Source: Pyrenula massariospora
Lineage: Eukaryota; Ascomycota; Eurotiomycetes; Pyrenulales; Pyrenulaceae
Length of the DNA: 64,000 bases
Reading direction: 5' to 3'
Assembly (NCBI GenBank): GCA_021030905.1
Contig: JAGFMI010000007.1
Span: forward strand, 372,001-436,000
The notes under the pieces were generated by a model, which had not been told where the DNA came from, searched no databases, and saw only the letters and a list, made by a program, of their open reading frames with translations. The stretch's first letter is position 1; each line of letters starts with the position of its first letter. The translations under genes were made by a program, and so were the position numbers. Positions 31,227 to 43,205 of the stretch are shown piece after piece.

Positions 31227-31729
31227 TCAAAGTGAAGGATACTGTAATTTATGTGACTCATTTCGTGCAATCAAATATTTGGACCGTTGCTTTGAACATT
31301 TGCTGACATTCTCCTCTCCAGGTTCCTGTGCATAGCTTGATATTGCATTATAATATGCAACGCGGAGGTGATACTGTATTGCATCAGCTTGTTCTGTCTT
31401 GGAAAGGGATTGAAATTTCTCATTTTGTGTGCGGAGCTCCAGGAATATTCACCTGCTAGCTCTACAAGGGGAACGGTAGGTAATGGACTACCACACAGTG
31501 TAGTCGATGATAGACAGCAATGTTCCAGACATCTTCGCGTCTTATTGGGTCGGACTTTGACCTTCCTTGGGGTCGGAGATCTAACCATCCATTTCCAACT
31601 ATCACACGTCAGTTTCATGGAATTACACGGCTTATATCTAACTCTGATAACGCCCAACATACGGGGCATCGTTGCGTTCCACGCTTCTTCGCTATCTGTG
31701 GACGGTGGTCCAGCGTAGAGCTCGTGCAT
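31227..31729 (-). CDS. UstYa-like (DUF3328, HxxHC) oxidase, short or truncated
   Basis: Spliced minus-strand model: exon 31663-31729, exon 31492-31598, exon 31227-31397. Introns are 64 nt (GTATGT donor, CTGAC branch site, TAG acceptor) and 94 nt. The product reads ELYAGPPSTDSEEAWNATMP joined to LGNGWLDLRPQG, then EDVWNIAVYHRLHCV, then QYHLRVAYYNAIS. The Y-x-G-x-P-S...AW block, the GNG block and one HxxHC motif (HRLHC) followed by AYY are the hallmarks of UstYa-type proteins, which oxidise or cyclise fungal RiPP and other metabolites. The usual N-terminal membrane anchor and the second HxxHC motif were not found. The frame is open upstream to 31891 without an ATG, so the gene may be truncated or a relic. 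Confidence 0.45.
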
Positions 31730-32672
31730 GTCGAAACACTCCGTAACTAGAGGCGCTTTTAGAGATTTAGTACCACTCTTGCATCTACGATAGATAGGAG
31801 TTCCTGCACATACAATTTGGGACTCTAGCAGACCCTTCCACCCATCGAACGGTGCGTCCCCGCATGGCGTGCAAGAGGGGCATAGCAGGATTCAGACATG
31901 ATCGCTCGATCCGTTGTATTCAGAGTGAGCGGAAGCGATTGATCATCATTGAGTGCGCAGAGACGAACCCAAATTTACTCCTGGGTACGAGACTGAAGGG
32001 GATTCTTGCTCTTCATACCGGAGATCTCCGGGGGATAACCAACAAATTAAATAGCGAGCTCTCATCGGCGCCTGCACGTGGGAGACGCATGAGTTACCAG
32101 CCTTGGGGTTCCGTGAACAGCTAGGAGAACATGGATCCCGGTAACCGCACGCAACATGTTGCAGCGTCGATCTTTGTGCCGCATCAGCCTCTCGGCCTCA
32201 AAATCATGCATGGTAGGTGCCGCTCTTGGTGTCTTTTTGAAAAGTCAAACAGGCAGATGAGCTCCGAGCTGTGCCACACGCTGGTGACATCAAAGACCGA
32301 TGATATGGTCATACCAAATACTACATGTGGAATTGGCCCCCATCTACCAGACTGCGTGCTTTTGAACCCTGTCGTTGATCTTGATTGGCTACCTGCAGAA
32401 GATGATGAATTCGTGTAACACCGGATGGCATTTTCACAAGGCTGGGAAGTCCGTCACAGAGCGGTCTGCTAGTTGCTAATGATGAAGGTTAATTTCCCGC
32501 CCCGACATCCGACTTGGATAAGGCGACCTTCCATTGCTTCTGGCAGGTGATGCATAGAGCCCGATCGAGGCAGGGTGTATGAGCATGACAACGAGTGGAG
32601 TGATTTCCCGTGTATCGCGCTAAAATTATTTGCGCCGCGATCCTACGATACCATTGCTGCATGTTCGATGCC
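31730..32672. other. Intergenic between UstYa-like and methyltransferase genes
   Basis: 31730-31891 is stop-free on the minus strand, continuous with the UstYa-like frame, and reads YRRCKSGTKS-type sequence without an ATG. No other supported feature. Confidence 0.4.
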
Positions 32673-34213
32673 TCAATGATCGCCATCGGCTTCCCAGACT
32701 ACATCAATTATGGACTGTGCAGCTCCGATGGGCCGATGGTGACCTCGCAACTTGAAGCGGGCGTCGGCCCGAGCCAGAAGCGCTATCCATTCCTCTTCGT
32801 CGCGTTGATAGGCATTGAAGAGCTGAAGCATGGCAATATCCATGTGACTAAAGATTGCCGAGTTAGCCAGTCTGGTCACAGGAATGCCTCCCGTGAACCG
32901 TCTTACCGCACCCGCCTCTCCTCCCTCGGCGATAACGTATTTACCTCAGGCACAACGAACTCATGGATAAGTAAGCGTGCCCCTGGCTTCATAGCCGGGA
33001 TTAGGTGGCGAAGGATTTGAAGGCAGTACTTATCTGACCAGTTGTGGAAAATGGATCGAAAGTAGTATAGGTCCGCGGATACTGGCTGGTCGGTGAAAAA
33101 GTCACTGCTCGGGTTATCAATAGGGTCAGTCGCAGAAAAACTATTCACACTCACTGCGCCATGAATTCCACTCGTCCAGAAAGCTCCTTTGGTAGAGCAG
33201 TGATGCCCTTGGCGACGACATGCGGCAGGTCTTGTACAATACATCGAATATCGGGGAATTGGTTTGCGATTCCGATAGCGACGCTCCCCTGTGAGCCGCC
33301 CACATCAACGACCAGCGCTGAGCCGAGGTCGCCCCATGGGTATCCTTCCAAAAGTAGATGTGAGGCGTATCCTTCGGCATCTGTATTTGCGCTCATTGCT
33401 CGGGCGAAATTCTCCCCACGAGCGGCGTCCTGTTCGAAAACGCCATACATAGATTTTTCGGTGTGGTTGGCCAAAGAATAACCCTTGAAAAGGATGCGGT
33501 GTATTAGTCATTAGAGCACTTTGCGGAAGCATCGAAGCATACGGTTTCGTTAGGCTCATCAGAGCCGGGCCATTTCTCGATAGCTTCGACGACCTGGTTC
33601 ATCAGTCAAATAGGGAGGCTCCGTGAGTTAATAAGTTTCGTACCCTCGAAGATGCTGGCCAAAGCTCGTCTAGTGCGTTTGAGACACAGTCGTGGAGAAG
33701 ACTGTCCTCGGCTAACAGTTTCGAAACCGCGTTGTGGGCTACAACACCTTTCCGCGGCTCATCGAACACGTGATCGGTCATCGCGTGACGCATTAATCGA
33801 CGTAGTTTTCTCTCTTCTATGCCGGTAATACCAGCGAGAACACCGTAAGTAGTCTCTTCGCCGGGCGGAAAGGCTCTAGCAATCTGAAAATAGGTGACTG
33901 CTTTTAGTCCCACGTAGTCCGTATACTTTCATGTGTGTCAGCGTAGTAAATGCGATAGAGTAGTAACACGTACTCCGGGTCTGAGCAGCTCCGAAGGTCC
34001 CATCATCAATGCCCTGAGCTCCTCAGTTGCCTCAATCACCGCTATCCGGGCTTTTTCGGTTTCTGGTGCATCTCTGGCAATTGGTAACCTTCGAGGAGCC
34101 TTGAGATCTAGGGACGGGGTTGGGTGATTGTGCGATTCTAGATACTGGTCTACGATCGCAGTGTTCTTGGTGATAAGCGAGGCAAGCTCATTAATTCTTC
34201 GAGATTGAGACAT
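32673..34213 (-). CDS. SAM-dependent O-methyltransferase (fungal secondary metabolism, AflP/OmtA-like)
   Basis: Six exons on the minus strand (33974-34213, 33644-33925, 33543-33593, 33155-33483, 32907-33104, 32673-32847) join in frame to 424 aa. All introns are 48-59 nt with canonical ends. The N-terminal dimerisation/winged-helix part reads VGLKAVTYFQIARAFP...RKLRRLMRHAMTDHVF. The SAM-binding motif is VVDVGGSQGSVAI, followed by IVQDLPHVV. The catalytic histidine is in SIFHNWSDKYC and the following glutamate in LLIHEFVVPE. This is the plant COMT-like family used in sterigmatocystin- and aflatoxin-type pathways to methylate phenolic hydroxyls. The substrate is unknown. It is co-oriented with the UstYa-like gene 0.9 kb downstream and is 12 kb from the PKS genes. 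Confidence 0.9.
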
Positions 34214-34931
34214 GCTTGAAGCAGACCCCTGTCGAGTCAGGAAAGGTACGAACTCAGATTTGAGAGGAGGCTGTAGAGCCTGCTAACATCGTCGGGCAGC
34301 TGATTAAAATGTTTAACTTTCCCAAGTGAACGTTGTCTAGTTGAAAGAGATCGAGAATCAGACACAAATCACCGTCTAGGTTATAATAAAAGGTATAAGA
34401 GCACGTAGAACGTCGTATTTGTGTCTCTTTCTTCGGCGCACAATGAATGAATAGACACGTCGGCTTTCTCGGGCAACTCCCACCGCTGATAGATTATCAT
34501 TCGTCTACTTGTCGGACCAGGATGGAAGAGTGTCCTCGAAACATCAGACGACGATCCAGTATGAGGTGCAGGGGCTTCTTGTCTCTTTTAGGCTGCTTTA
34601 CCTACCGTGGTCCCGAAAGCAGTCTGGCGGAAATGGTAGCCGAATTTCCAGGTGCGTGGTCGGCTCTTCGGGACACGCTGTTGGGCCGCGCCTGCACTGT
34701 ACTTAGCCACCCACCTACCTTAGCCCTCTATAGATCATGCATCTACCCACCTCTAGTCCCACAACGCCGTAGAGACAAGTGAAGCTAAATCCTGCTCGTG
34801 ATCCCGCACACCTTCCACATCCAGTGCTTTCTAGCATGACAATACCATCCTTGCATCGGCCTAACTTTCTAACAAATAAACGAATGTTTAGTGACTACCG
34901 AAGCTGTTTTGCTTATTGTCGCCATCTTGAT
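34214..34931. other. Intergenic, no gene seen
   Basis: This is the promoter side of the methyltransferase gene and a gene-poor flank. No motifs recognised. Confidence 0.5.
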
Positions 34932-35264
34932 CTACATGTGGATCTGCGAAATGTGCTTTCCAGTCCCCCCGTGTGAGGCTGCGAATGTAGCCTTCCAGCA
35001 AATCCTAGCATTAGGTCGGTTTTCGGCAGTGTGTGCTCCAGGGAATTTTAGTTCTCTGGCGACAGCAGCAAGATTCGGTAAACCATTCTTTTTTAAGTTT
35101 CTCTCACAACTGTCGAGGAATTCTTCATCGGTTGGACCCTTATTTTTTAGTTTAGGGCCTGCTCCTGACTTGCGTTGTTCCTCATAGTATTTGCGATTGT
35201 ACTGGCTTTTGGGCTTATCACCACCAAAAGCTGTTCTTGGTTTCTCAATGTTGTCATCGATGCG
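34932..35264 (-). pseudogene. Stop-to-stop coding remnant without a start codon
   Basis: On the minus strand a frame is open for 110 codons from just after a TGA (35265-35267) to TAG at 34932, with no ATG near its beginning. Composition is strikingly protein-like and basic: DKPKSQYNRKYYEEQRKSG, DEEFLDSCERNLKKNGLP, NLAAVARELKFPG. The last part resembles a helix-turn-helix-like DNA-binding segment. It could be an internal exon of a degenerate gene or transposon-derived. An acceptor-like CTAACTTGCAG occurs about 20 nt before it, but the stop lies between. No family was named. Confidence 0.4.
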
Positions 35265-36681
35265 TCAGCCGATCCCCTCCGCTGCAAGTTAGACTATTGC
35301 CACTGTCAGGTGAACTGAAGCCGCTGCCGGGCCACCTACCGCTGAGCTTGTAGCTAAGTAACTACGGAGAGTGAACGCGATATCACCGCCTTCCAGAACT
35401 GCACGTAATCTCCACGGCAAAGCTCACTCTACCCAGCAATCACAGTCATTTCAAACGAGAGAAACTTGAGATAAGTCGACGGCACGTTCTTGTGTCCATG
35501 CTAATAAACGTTCTGGCTCCACACATCGGTGAGGTGTTGGATAGTGCGATTCCAAGCGGGGAGGCTGGTGTTTTGACCATGCCAAAGTTGTATCACCTCG
35601 GCATAACGTGGGCACTCGAAGCCACTCAAGACAGTGTTCTACTACTGATCAATTTATGCCCAAAATTTCTGGCAACGAAGAGAAATCTTACCGACGTGCC
35701 TTTACCGTTCCTGTGCGTTAACCTCAGAAAGGTTCTTGTAGTGGTAATCTCAGTGCAGCCACTGCTGTATCTTTTTCTATCCCGACATGTTTTAGTATAC
35801 TAAAGAAAGCAGCCTTGTACACGAGAAATCTTTACTATACAGTGTAAATCAGGACACATTCCCATCCCAACAGCATCATATCATATCATCTTCAAAAGGT
35901 GCGCACAACCCAAACGGAAGTCGGCGACAGCGTCAGCATTGGCGTTCTACAGTCTCAACTCCGACCCCCATTCCCGAAGCCTTTCAAACGCGCTCCGCTC
36001 CGGCGGCCGTTCAGTCTCATGTATCGCCAGCTGGTGTGTCTGGAGCTGAGACTCGGATGAGGTGGGTTCAGTTTAGGTGGAAGAGTAGATGAAAAAGGTT
36101 AGGTGTGAGATGTCGAGAGCGGGGAGGGGAGGGAAAAAGGGTTGTGTTGTATGTGGTGCTGCTCGTGTTCTGGGAGGGACGGGGTGGCATGGGACTTGTT
36201 GTGGGCGTGAGAAGGTGGGGAAAGGGCTGCGGTGAATGGGTCAAGGAGAAATAGAGTCTATGGAGAGGAAGAGGATGGATTGGCTGAGTCATATACTCGA
36301 CGTCTCGAGAAAAATTGGACTGCTATTTCGCGCGGAAAGCAAGGATTAGGCAGATGTTTTGTAGCTTTCCAGCTTTTCTCCGTCAGAAACGCTCGCGTGG
36401 AGGAACGAGATTTCACTGGGGTCTTCACTTACCTTCACTCAGAGGCATGGCTGACTCTTTCTCTGACTCCGAAAGCAAGAATCGAGAACTTTCCATATCT
36501 TCCATCGCGCGGTGTGTCAAGTTATATCCTCCTGTTTGATTTGAACACAAGCAGAACCTCTCAAGCCTCTGTTCGCACTATTACGAGCTCGCTCTGACTA
36601 GACTAAATACCTTCAAGACGGTGTATCAAAGACATTCGTCCGTCCAAACATCTACAAATTATTCCATCTCCGGCGCCCAGC
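35265..36681. other. Intergenic, no supported gene
   Basis: Open frames 35492-35803 and 36232-36597 (plus) have no motif, and their hydrophobic or mixed composition fits chance. Upstream region of BTB protein 5. Confidence 0.5.
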
Positions 36682-37421
36682 ATGGCTGATCAACCAAAGT
36701 AAGCTCCCCAGACCCTGACATATCTAGTTCTCGCGATAGAAATACTTCCAACCCTCTATCGACTCCCCAACCCTAAAACCTTCCCAGGTGCTTCAACGAC
36801 CCTACCACCGCCGATCTACTCATCACAGACGGCTCTTGCACCTGGGCCCTCCACCGATCCGTCCTCGACTCGCAATCCTCCATGATGAAAGACCTCTACG
36901 ACCGCAAAAGCTTTGATTTCTCTGCCTGCCTTCCCATTTTTGACCTCAGAGAGGGCTGGCCCGGCTCCACAGAGCAAAATCACTCCATGCTCGAGTGCTT
37001 CTACAAGGACACCTACGAGGATCCGACGTTTGGGGATTCGACGGCCAAAGAGCGGGTGGATCGAGTGCTGGAGCACCATACTGCCGTGTATAAGCTTGCG
37101 CACAATTTCGAGTTTGAACGGCTTGGGGAATGTGCGCTAGAGAAGATTAAGTCGGTGCTTGTTGCGGAGCTGTTCAGGCCGCAGGCGGAGTGGTTGCCGT
37201 TGCGGTATGTTCAATTGGTGTACAGGGAGACTAGAGGCATGGCAGAAAGGAAAAGGAAAAAACTTAGGAAGATGGTGGTAGAGATGCTGGTGAATAAGTG
37301 GATGAAGAGGCTAGTTCGTGAGGGGGAGGGCGTGTGTGCGGAGATGAAGAGGCTGTTGAGGGAGGAGCCGGAGTTCGCGGTTGACGTTGTTGTCTGCCAG
37401 AACGACCTGGAATGGGACTAG
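36682..37421 (+). CDS. BTB/POZ domain protein 5 (dispersed copy)
   Basis: The 17-nt exon 36682-36698 (MADQPK) joins 36788-37421 across an 89-nt intron, giving 216 aa. The BTB core reads PTTADLLITDG, ALHRSVLDSQSSMMKDL and HSMLECFYKDTYED, then YKLAHNFEFERLGECALEKI, and a basic helical tail. The start-exon length and intron phase are the same as in BTB proteins 2 and 4, 11-13 kb away, which marks it as a dispersed member of the same family. The domain is shorter and more divergent (QSS for QSG). Adaptor role inferred from the family only. Confidence 0.8.
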
Positions 37422-38212
37422 AAAGACCATGAAGGCGATGTCTACTAGGTACCAAAAGGGGTTATGGGGTCAGGTCTTGCTGTTGGATCTGGGGCTTGTG
37501 GAGTAGCTTTCTCCGGAGAACGCCGAGGATGACAAAAGTGTTTTCGCATGAGCGCCTCTTAGATATACGAGGCTAAAAAGCTGATGCTCTATGTTTCATT
37601 AGATCGTAGACACAGCTCAGTTGAAGATCAAATTGTCATGGTGCCGGTACGGAAGTGGACTTTCTTTTCGATCACGTGACACGCTCTCTGCCAAGTTTTG
37701 CCAAAGCCGTCTATTGTGTACGACACACTTTTCTTTTTCTTCTTCCACTGCACAGCCACACAGCCACAGTGCGCTGTTTCAGAAGCCCGCTCTCAGATGA
37801 GTGCCTGCGGGAGCACATCCCCGTCCGCTAGCAATTTGCACCAACCAGCCGTTCACACGCGGTCCGGCACGGCCATGGATCTTGATCTTCGCCCCTGACA
37901 ATGCTGCCAGGGCCCCTGTGCGATGAATGCCTCTCATTCGCCCGCTTGACAACAGGATGACTTCGTGGTTCCGAGATTCTCAAAGCTGCAGCTTATACGA
38001 CGCCTCGCATTCCGTCATTCGTCCATAAAGCCAAGCGCTGACCGGGATGCGGCCTGATGGCTATCAATTTTTCAGTTAGATTGCGGCACAGCAACTCCAA
38101 AGTGCCTCGCAGCCTTGTCCTTGGAGGGGTTCAAAAAGTCGTCCACGCGCTGAATTGAAGCCAATGATTAACCATCTCGTCCTATCTGAAGGAGAATTTA
38201 TTCCACTTAGGT
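37422..38212. other. Intergenic; promoter of the PD-(D/E)XK-like gene
   Basis: It includes one ATCACGTGAC (37671-37680) and a T-rich run (37728-37742). An open frame at 37698-37898 has no support. Confidence 0.5.
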
Positions 38213-40969
38213 ATGGGTGACAAAGAACTTAAAGAACTACGGCGTTTAGCAAAAGAATACCGCATCAGCTTCGAGACGTACACCGAGCAGCACCACTATC
38301 CTGCGGCCCACTTTCCCACATTTCAGAACATTGTTAAGCTTGGCGAACAAAGCTTTGATCAATACTCAGAGCTAGTAAGCGTCGAAACTAACGAAAAGCC
38401 TTGGAGACGCAAGAACAAACATCGAGCTAGCTGGCTCTCTGGACGTGCTCGTCAGCTCTTTGAACAACAGCGTAATGAATCAGGCTGGCGCTTTGCTCTC
38501 GAGAACGAGGTTTTTCTTAGATTGGGTGTCGAAGTTGCTTGGTGAGTGTCTTGAAAGTCCTGTTTTATCAGCCCATGACAGGACCCTTAGTCCAAAATGC
38601 CGTGCCCGAGTCTGGCAGTCCGAGATCGAGGCTAGCCTGATAAACGATGACGATTTTTTCCACAGTCTCGAGCAGCGAAGAAAGGACCGCAAGCCATGCC
38701 TATGCCCTCAGAGCACTCGCCCGACCGACTTGTTAGTGTTTTTGTTTCCTCTCCTTGACGATTGAAAATTATTCATATTTGCGATGTAGGTACGAGATTG
38801 GAATGAGCAACCTCTTTGACTTTCGAACTGAAGAATCTATTCTCTACGATGATATATTAGGATCAACGGTATCCGACAAGAAACCTGATCGAATATACGG
38901 CCTACAAGAGACGAGGAATTTCAGCAACTTGCTTTCGCGCTCAACACATACGGGTACTGAGGTTAGAAAGATCGCGGATATCATCAGAACAAGTCCTTTT
39001 AAATTTGAGACAAAGCCCCTTCTATTTCCATTTCTTCTCCTTGAAACGAAGTCGGAATCCAGCTCTAGAGGTTTCAATGACGTCGAGGCCCAGTCGGCTT
39101 TCCCGCTCCGTGCTCTACTCAAGTTACAGCAGAACCTCAAATGTCATAGTCGGCATTCTGAAGGAGACTTCGAGCCTCTTGTATGGTACTTTGCGAGCCG
39201 GGGAGATGAATGGAAGGTATATGCGGGGTATTTGCCAGATCAACCTGAAGGAGATAGTTCCTACGCAAGTTTTACCCTAGTTGTTCTCCTACATTGACAT
39301 TAACCTTTTGCCACAGAAGTTTGCTGAGCTATGGAGTGGAAGTCTCAAATATGAGGGTAAAGCCCTACAGCTCTTGCTTATAGTTGACTATATTCTCGAC
39401 TGGGCTCGGGATATTTATCGTCCCTGCATTTTAAGGCTCCTCAAGTCTATTGCGACGGGTAAAGATTACTATGAGACTAGCCTTTATGATGATAGTGATA
39501 TATTTTCAATGCGCCGCAATGTGTCGAATTGGATTCAGTCACCGCCGACTACATGGGATGAAGAAAGCTTGATCGATAACAGTACTGCAGGATCGTCAGA
39601 AGATCTCGAGCATGAATCTGTGCTACCGTTTACCCCACCAAAGACAAAGTTTGGATCGATACGATCTGCTCTATTCGTTGACTTTCATTTCAATTGTCTA
39701 TACATCACTCATGAAAACGTTGCTCGCCTAGTTCAGCTGATGGAAGAACAAAGAAAACAAGGCGGAAAGCTATCGAATCAATGGGAAACACCTAGACGAA
39801 TGCTTGAATTCATGGCGGGCCATGAGCAAGCATTGCTGCTCACTCGATGGCAGCTAGAGCAAGTCGAATTACAGTGGACCGAAACCTCTAGGCGTGCCGA
39901 CTCGGACGAAAATGCAGCGAAAGAGGATTTCTACGTACTTTTTGAGCTAGCGTGCTACTTTGATGCATCATGGAACATCGTCAAAGAGCTATCCTGCTTT
40001 GCTATGTCGAAAACGGCTTTCCAGATGTTGATTTATTTATCACACTACAATAAATTTAGGCCGTCCATTGGCACCAGCCTCCCAGTGGAAGTGAGCAACT
40101 TTCCCGAGCAAGTCCGCAAATGCGAATCAGAAACTCTGTCCGATTGCGTCAATTGTCTTCGAGCTGGCTCTCCAAAGCAGAATATCATTTCAGCCTCAGC
40201 TTCGAAGCTCGTTGTTCTTCTTCCCCTGCTTTCAAGTCGACGGCAAGACACCCCTTCGCAAGTCAACAGTATGGGCTGGACGCCGGTCGTGTCTCCAGTA
40301 GTCGGTCCTTTCATTGAACACTATTTTACTCTCGGCGTACCTAAGCAAGAAACGATTGGAAAAAAGAGAAAATCGAACTTCCAAGACAACAACTTTTTAC
40401 CTTCTGAAGAAGAGCTTGAGGTACTCAGGTTTCGTCGCAAATCAAAATTAAGAGCTCACACAGGCAATATAGAGCCACACCAGCCGCAAGCGTGCAACAC
40501 GTGTCAATTGATCATTGCAAGTGGCAAGGCTCTGATGGAGGATATGTATCAAGAACCACCAGGCTCTAACGATCAAATCGCAATCCTTGTACTCTCCCAC
40601 CGAGTAAAGCCGACTGCACTGGGAAAATTAACTTCCAACAGCGACAAGACTAGACGCCTAGTCGAAGTTGCCCTCTTCTTCGTCAATGTTCCTTCCAGCT
40701 TTGACGAAGCGGACATTGTTCCTCGACTGGTGGAGGATTTCAGCAAATCCAAAGTGCATTATCATACTGTGCATAATCTCCCAAGACATAAACCTAGCTG
40801 GAGATTAGTCAAAGAAAGCAACCGCTTTTGGAACCTTCCACTTCCATCTTTTTATCGTGCGAGTTCCTGGTATGAAATTGAATCTATCAAGGCGTGGCTT
40901 CAAGAAATTCGGAGGGCGCAGGTCTCTAGATCTCTTCAGGGTCGTGAAGTCGTCGTCATTGATGACTGA
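38213..40969 (+). CDS. Large PD-(D/E)XK nuclease-like fungal protein
   Basis: Four exons: 38213-38541, 38582-38731 (or 38591-38731), 38790-39279, 39317-40969; about 870 aa. Near residue 240 a strand with FPFLLLETKSE is followed by a helix QSAFPLRALLKLQQNL and VWYFASRGDEWKVYAGY. This is the layout of fungal PD-(D/E)XK nuclease-like domains, with ETK as the E-x-K motif. LQLLLIVDYILDWARDIYR after it is a family hallmark. The C-terminal 450 aa are helical and contain a CNTC pair, without a named domain. Two junctions are uncertain: alternative acceptors 9 nt apart for intron 1, and a very short 37-nt third intron (39280-39316, weak donor) needed to keep the frame. Function unknown; a defence or mobile-element origin is possible but unproven. 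Confidence 0.65.
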
Positions 40970-43205
40970 CGTCTTTGGAGATGGAAATGGTCAATTTTTT
41001 CCTGAAGTGGTTTCACTTGCTTTCACTGGCCAGAGCCCCTGATAGATATTGCCGTCCTTAGGATGAGCTTAAAACCCGTAAGCTGGTGGAAGAAGAGATT
41101 TTGGAAGCTCTATGGATAAAAGAAGCGTCCGAATCGTCAAGTGGGATGCATCGGTAGTCGTTAGCCTCAGGACAACATTGCTGCGTCATCAACGCTCAGG
41201 AATCAGTCGATTTGAATCTTTTCCAGCCCTCCACGAACCCCCTCCAAACCCAATCAAGTCCAGAGCGCAAATCAAGAGACTTCCATTCATACCGAGCATC
41301 ACACGAGAAATAATTCAGCTCTACTCGGTCTCTCATACTCCGACAGCGTCATCCTGGCTCCAAGTACTCATGGATACGCTGAAAAGCAACTATTATATGA
41401 AGCTCGCGTTTACTACCAGCCTGTGGCCATGACGAAATTTGAGTCCTCCCAGAGTCGGAAGCACATACTGCAGGTAAATAATCTCGCCACTACATGAGCA
41501 TGCCACATGTCCTCCGCACCTTCATCTGTGTCCCAAAAAAATCAATTCGGCACAACTCAGTCCAGCCTTTGTTCCCAGCTCCCATCCAAAAACACCCACT
41601 CAATATACCATACTATCTCTACGACTTCTGCATTTTCCATCCAACAATGTGCGTAGACTAGAAGCTAACTCGAAGCGATTGAATCCACCATTGATTTTCG
41701 TCAGCGTGGCGAAGAAGAAGGCGGGGAGCTGTGATCGGTTTCGGCTTGTAGCTTTGCTTATGGTCAGCACTTTGGAAAACTACTTTCATTCCAGCCTGCA
41801 CATTGTGTATGACTTTTACTATAATCGCTCTTGACCGATGAAGGATGTTCGAGGAGTAGCATGCTGGTGACTTTTCGGGCGTTCTAAAAAACTCTTATTG
41901 ACGTGTCGGATAGGGTGATTGATGACACCACTTTTGCTGTAGATGGAGGAAAGAGTCTAAATTCCCGCGTGTCGCAAGAACTCCTTGGAAAAGATGGTGG
42001 CTTTACTTTGCCATCGCTCTTTTCACTTTTTGATTTTGCGTTATCGAATTTTGCAGTGTTCTGCTCTCCACAGAACGCTTGGGGAGATCGCGCGGTGGGC
42101 GTGACGTGACTAACGGATAGGCCTGTCTACGTGTATGCTCACTCTACGCTATAAAACTGGCCAGAATTTCATTCAAGCAGCCATTCCGCATTAATTTTGG
42201 GTGGTCAGCTCCATGATTTCTACAAATTTATATCATTGGACTCCTTGGGTATGTATCTGTAGCTACAGAATACCCGCGTAGACTCTACAACAACGCCGCA
42301 AGAGCCATCTGAGAGAATCTTTGCAAATAGGCACACCTTTTTCTCAAAACGGTTTGGCTACGTGCGGGAACTTCTCGCTATTATAAAACTTCAGTTCACT
42401 CCCCAAGGTCATCCACATTAATTGATTGAGTTTTCCTCCAAAGTTTGTATCTTGTGGATATATCGACTGACTCCAAGCAACGCTTACTTCCAATCCTTGA
42501 GTTGTCACCGTATCTATACGAACATACCAATTAGACCTCGCGTTATGTCTCGGAATGTCGGCATCTAATAAGCTGCACCTTGTCTATTCGTTTTAAGAAA
42601 TGTCTTAATTGACGGACGGATCTGCGATCAATCCCCATAGGAAAATGCCGAATTGGGCATGGCGGTGGAGCCAAAGAATCCTGAACACTTGGGGTAAAGA
42701 TACACTGTTGGAGTTGCTATTGGCAAGACAGCCGTGAAGCATGAGAAACAGGCGGAAGCAAGAGATATGTAACGACTAATTTTACAAGATGGAATACCAT
42801 GTGTACCGGGATTACACGACCATATAATAGCTATATTCAGCCCACGGGAAGAGACAGCTCGTTTATTCTCAAAAATGGTGTTGGTCGGTCATTCACGGTC
42901 TTGTGCTCGATACTTAGAATTGGTGTCGTAACCCTTTTCCACAACATGGAGGCTAATTTGGCAAGCCGCGAAGGTACATAACGCAGGAACTGCTGTCCCG
43001 TTTCAGCGATACTAGAACTAATATTTAGCGGAATCAGGCTCTAAAGCTCTACTAGCAGTAATAGAAATTGCAAAGGTCGATGCTTAGCTCGAGCACACAC
43101 TTTCAAATCTAAGCCCAGTCCGTGTAACCTTAACCTATCTGGCGGGCACATAAGAAAGTAGTGCTTATTTTCACAAATACAACCCCCTCAACCCCAAAGA
43201 CCTCC
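40970..43205. other. 2.2-kb gene-poor AT-richer region
   Basis: No supported gene. A promoter-like stretch and intron-like signals occur around 41560-41715 (ATG at 41647, then a donor, GCTAAC branch site and CAG), but they lead to a stop after nine codons. Other open frames (41112-41432, 41903-42109) lack motifs. Confidence 0.5.

Noticed and set aside
32673-34213. Assigning the O-methyltransferase to the PKS cluster
   Set aside because: It is 12 kb away with BTB, PD-(D/E)XK and long gene-free regions between; listed as a separate block instead.
36232-36597. 121-codon plus-strand frame upstream of BTB gene 5
   Set aside because: No family resemblance and alternative frames equally open; insufficient support.
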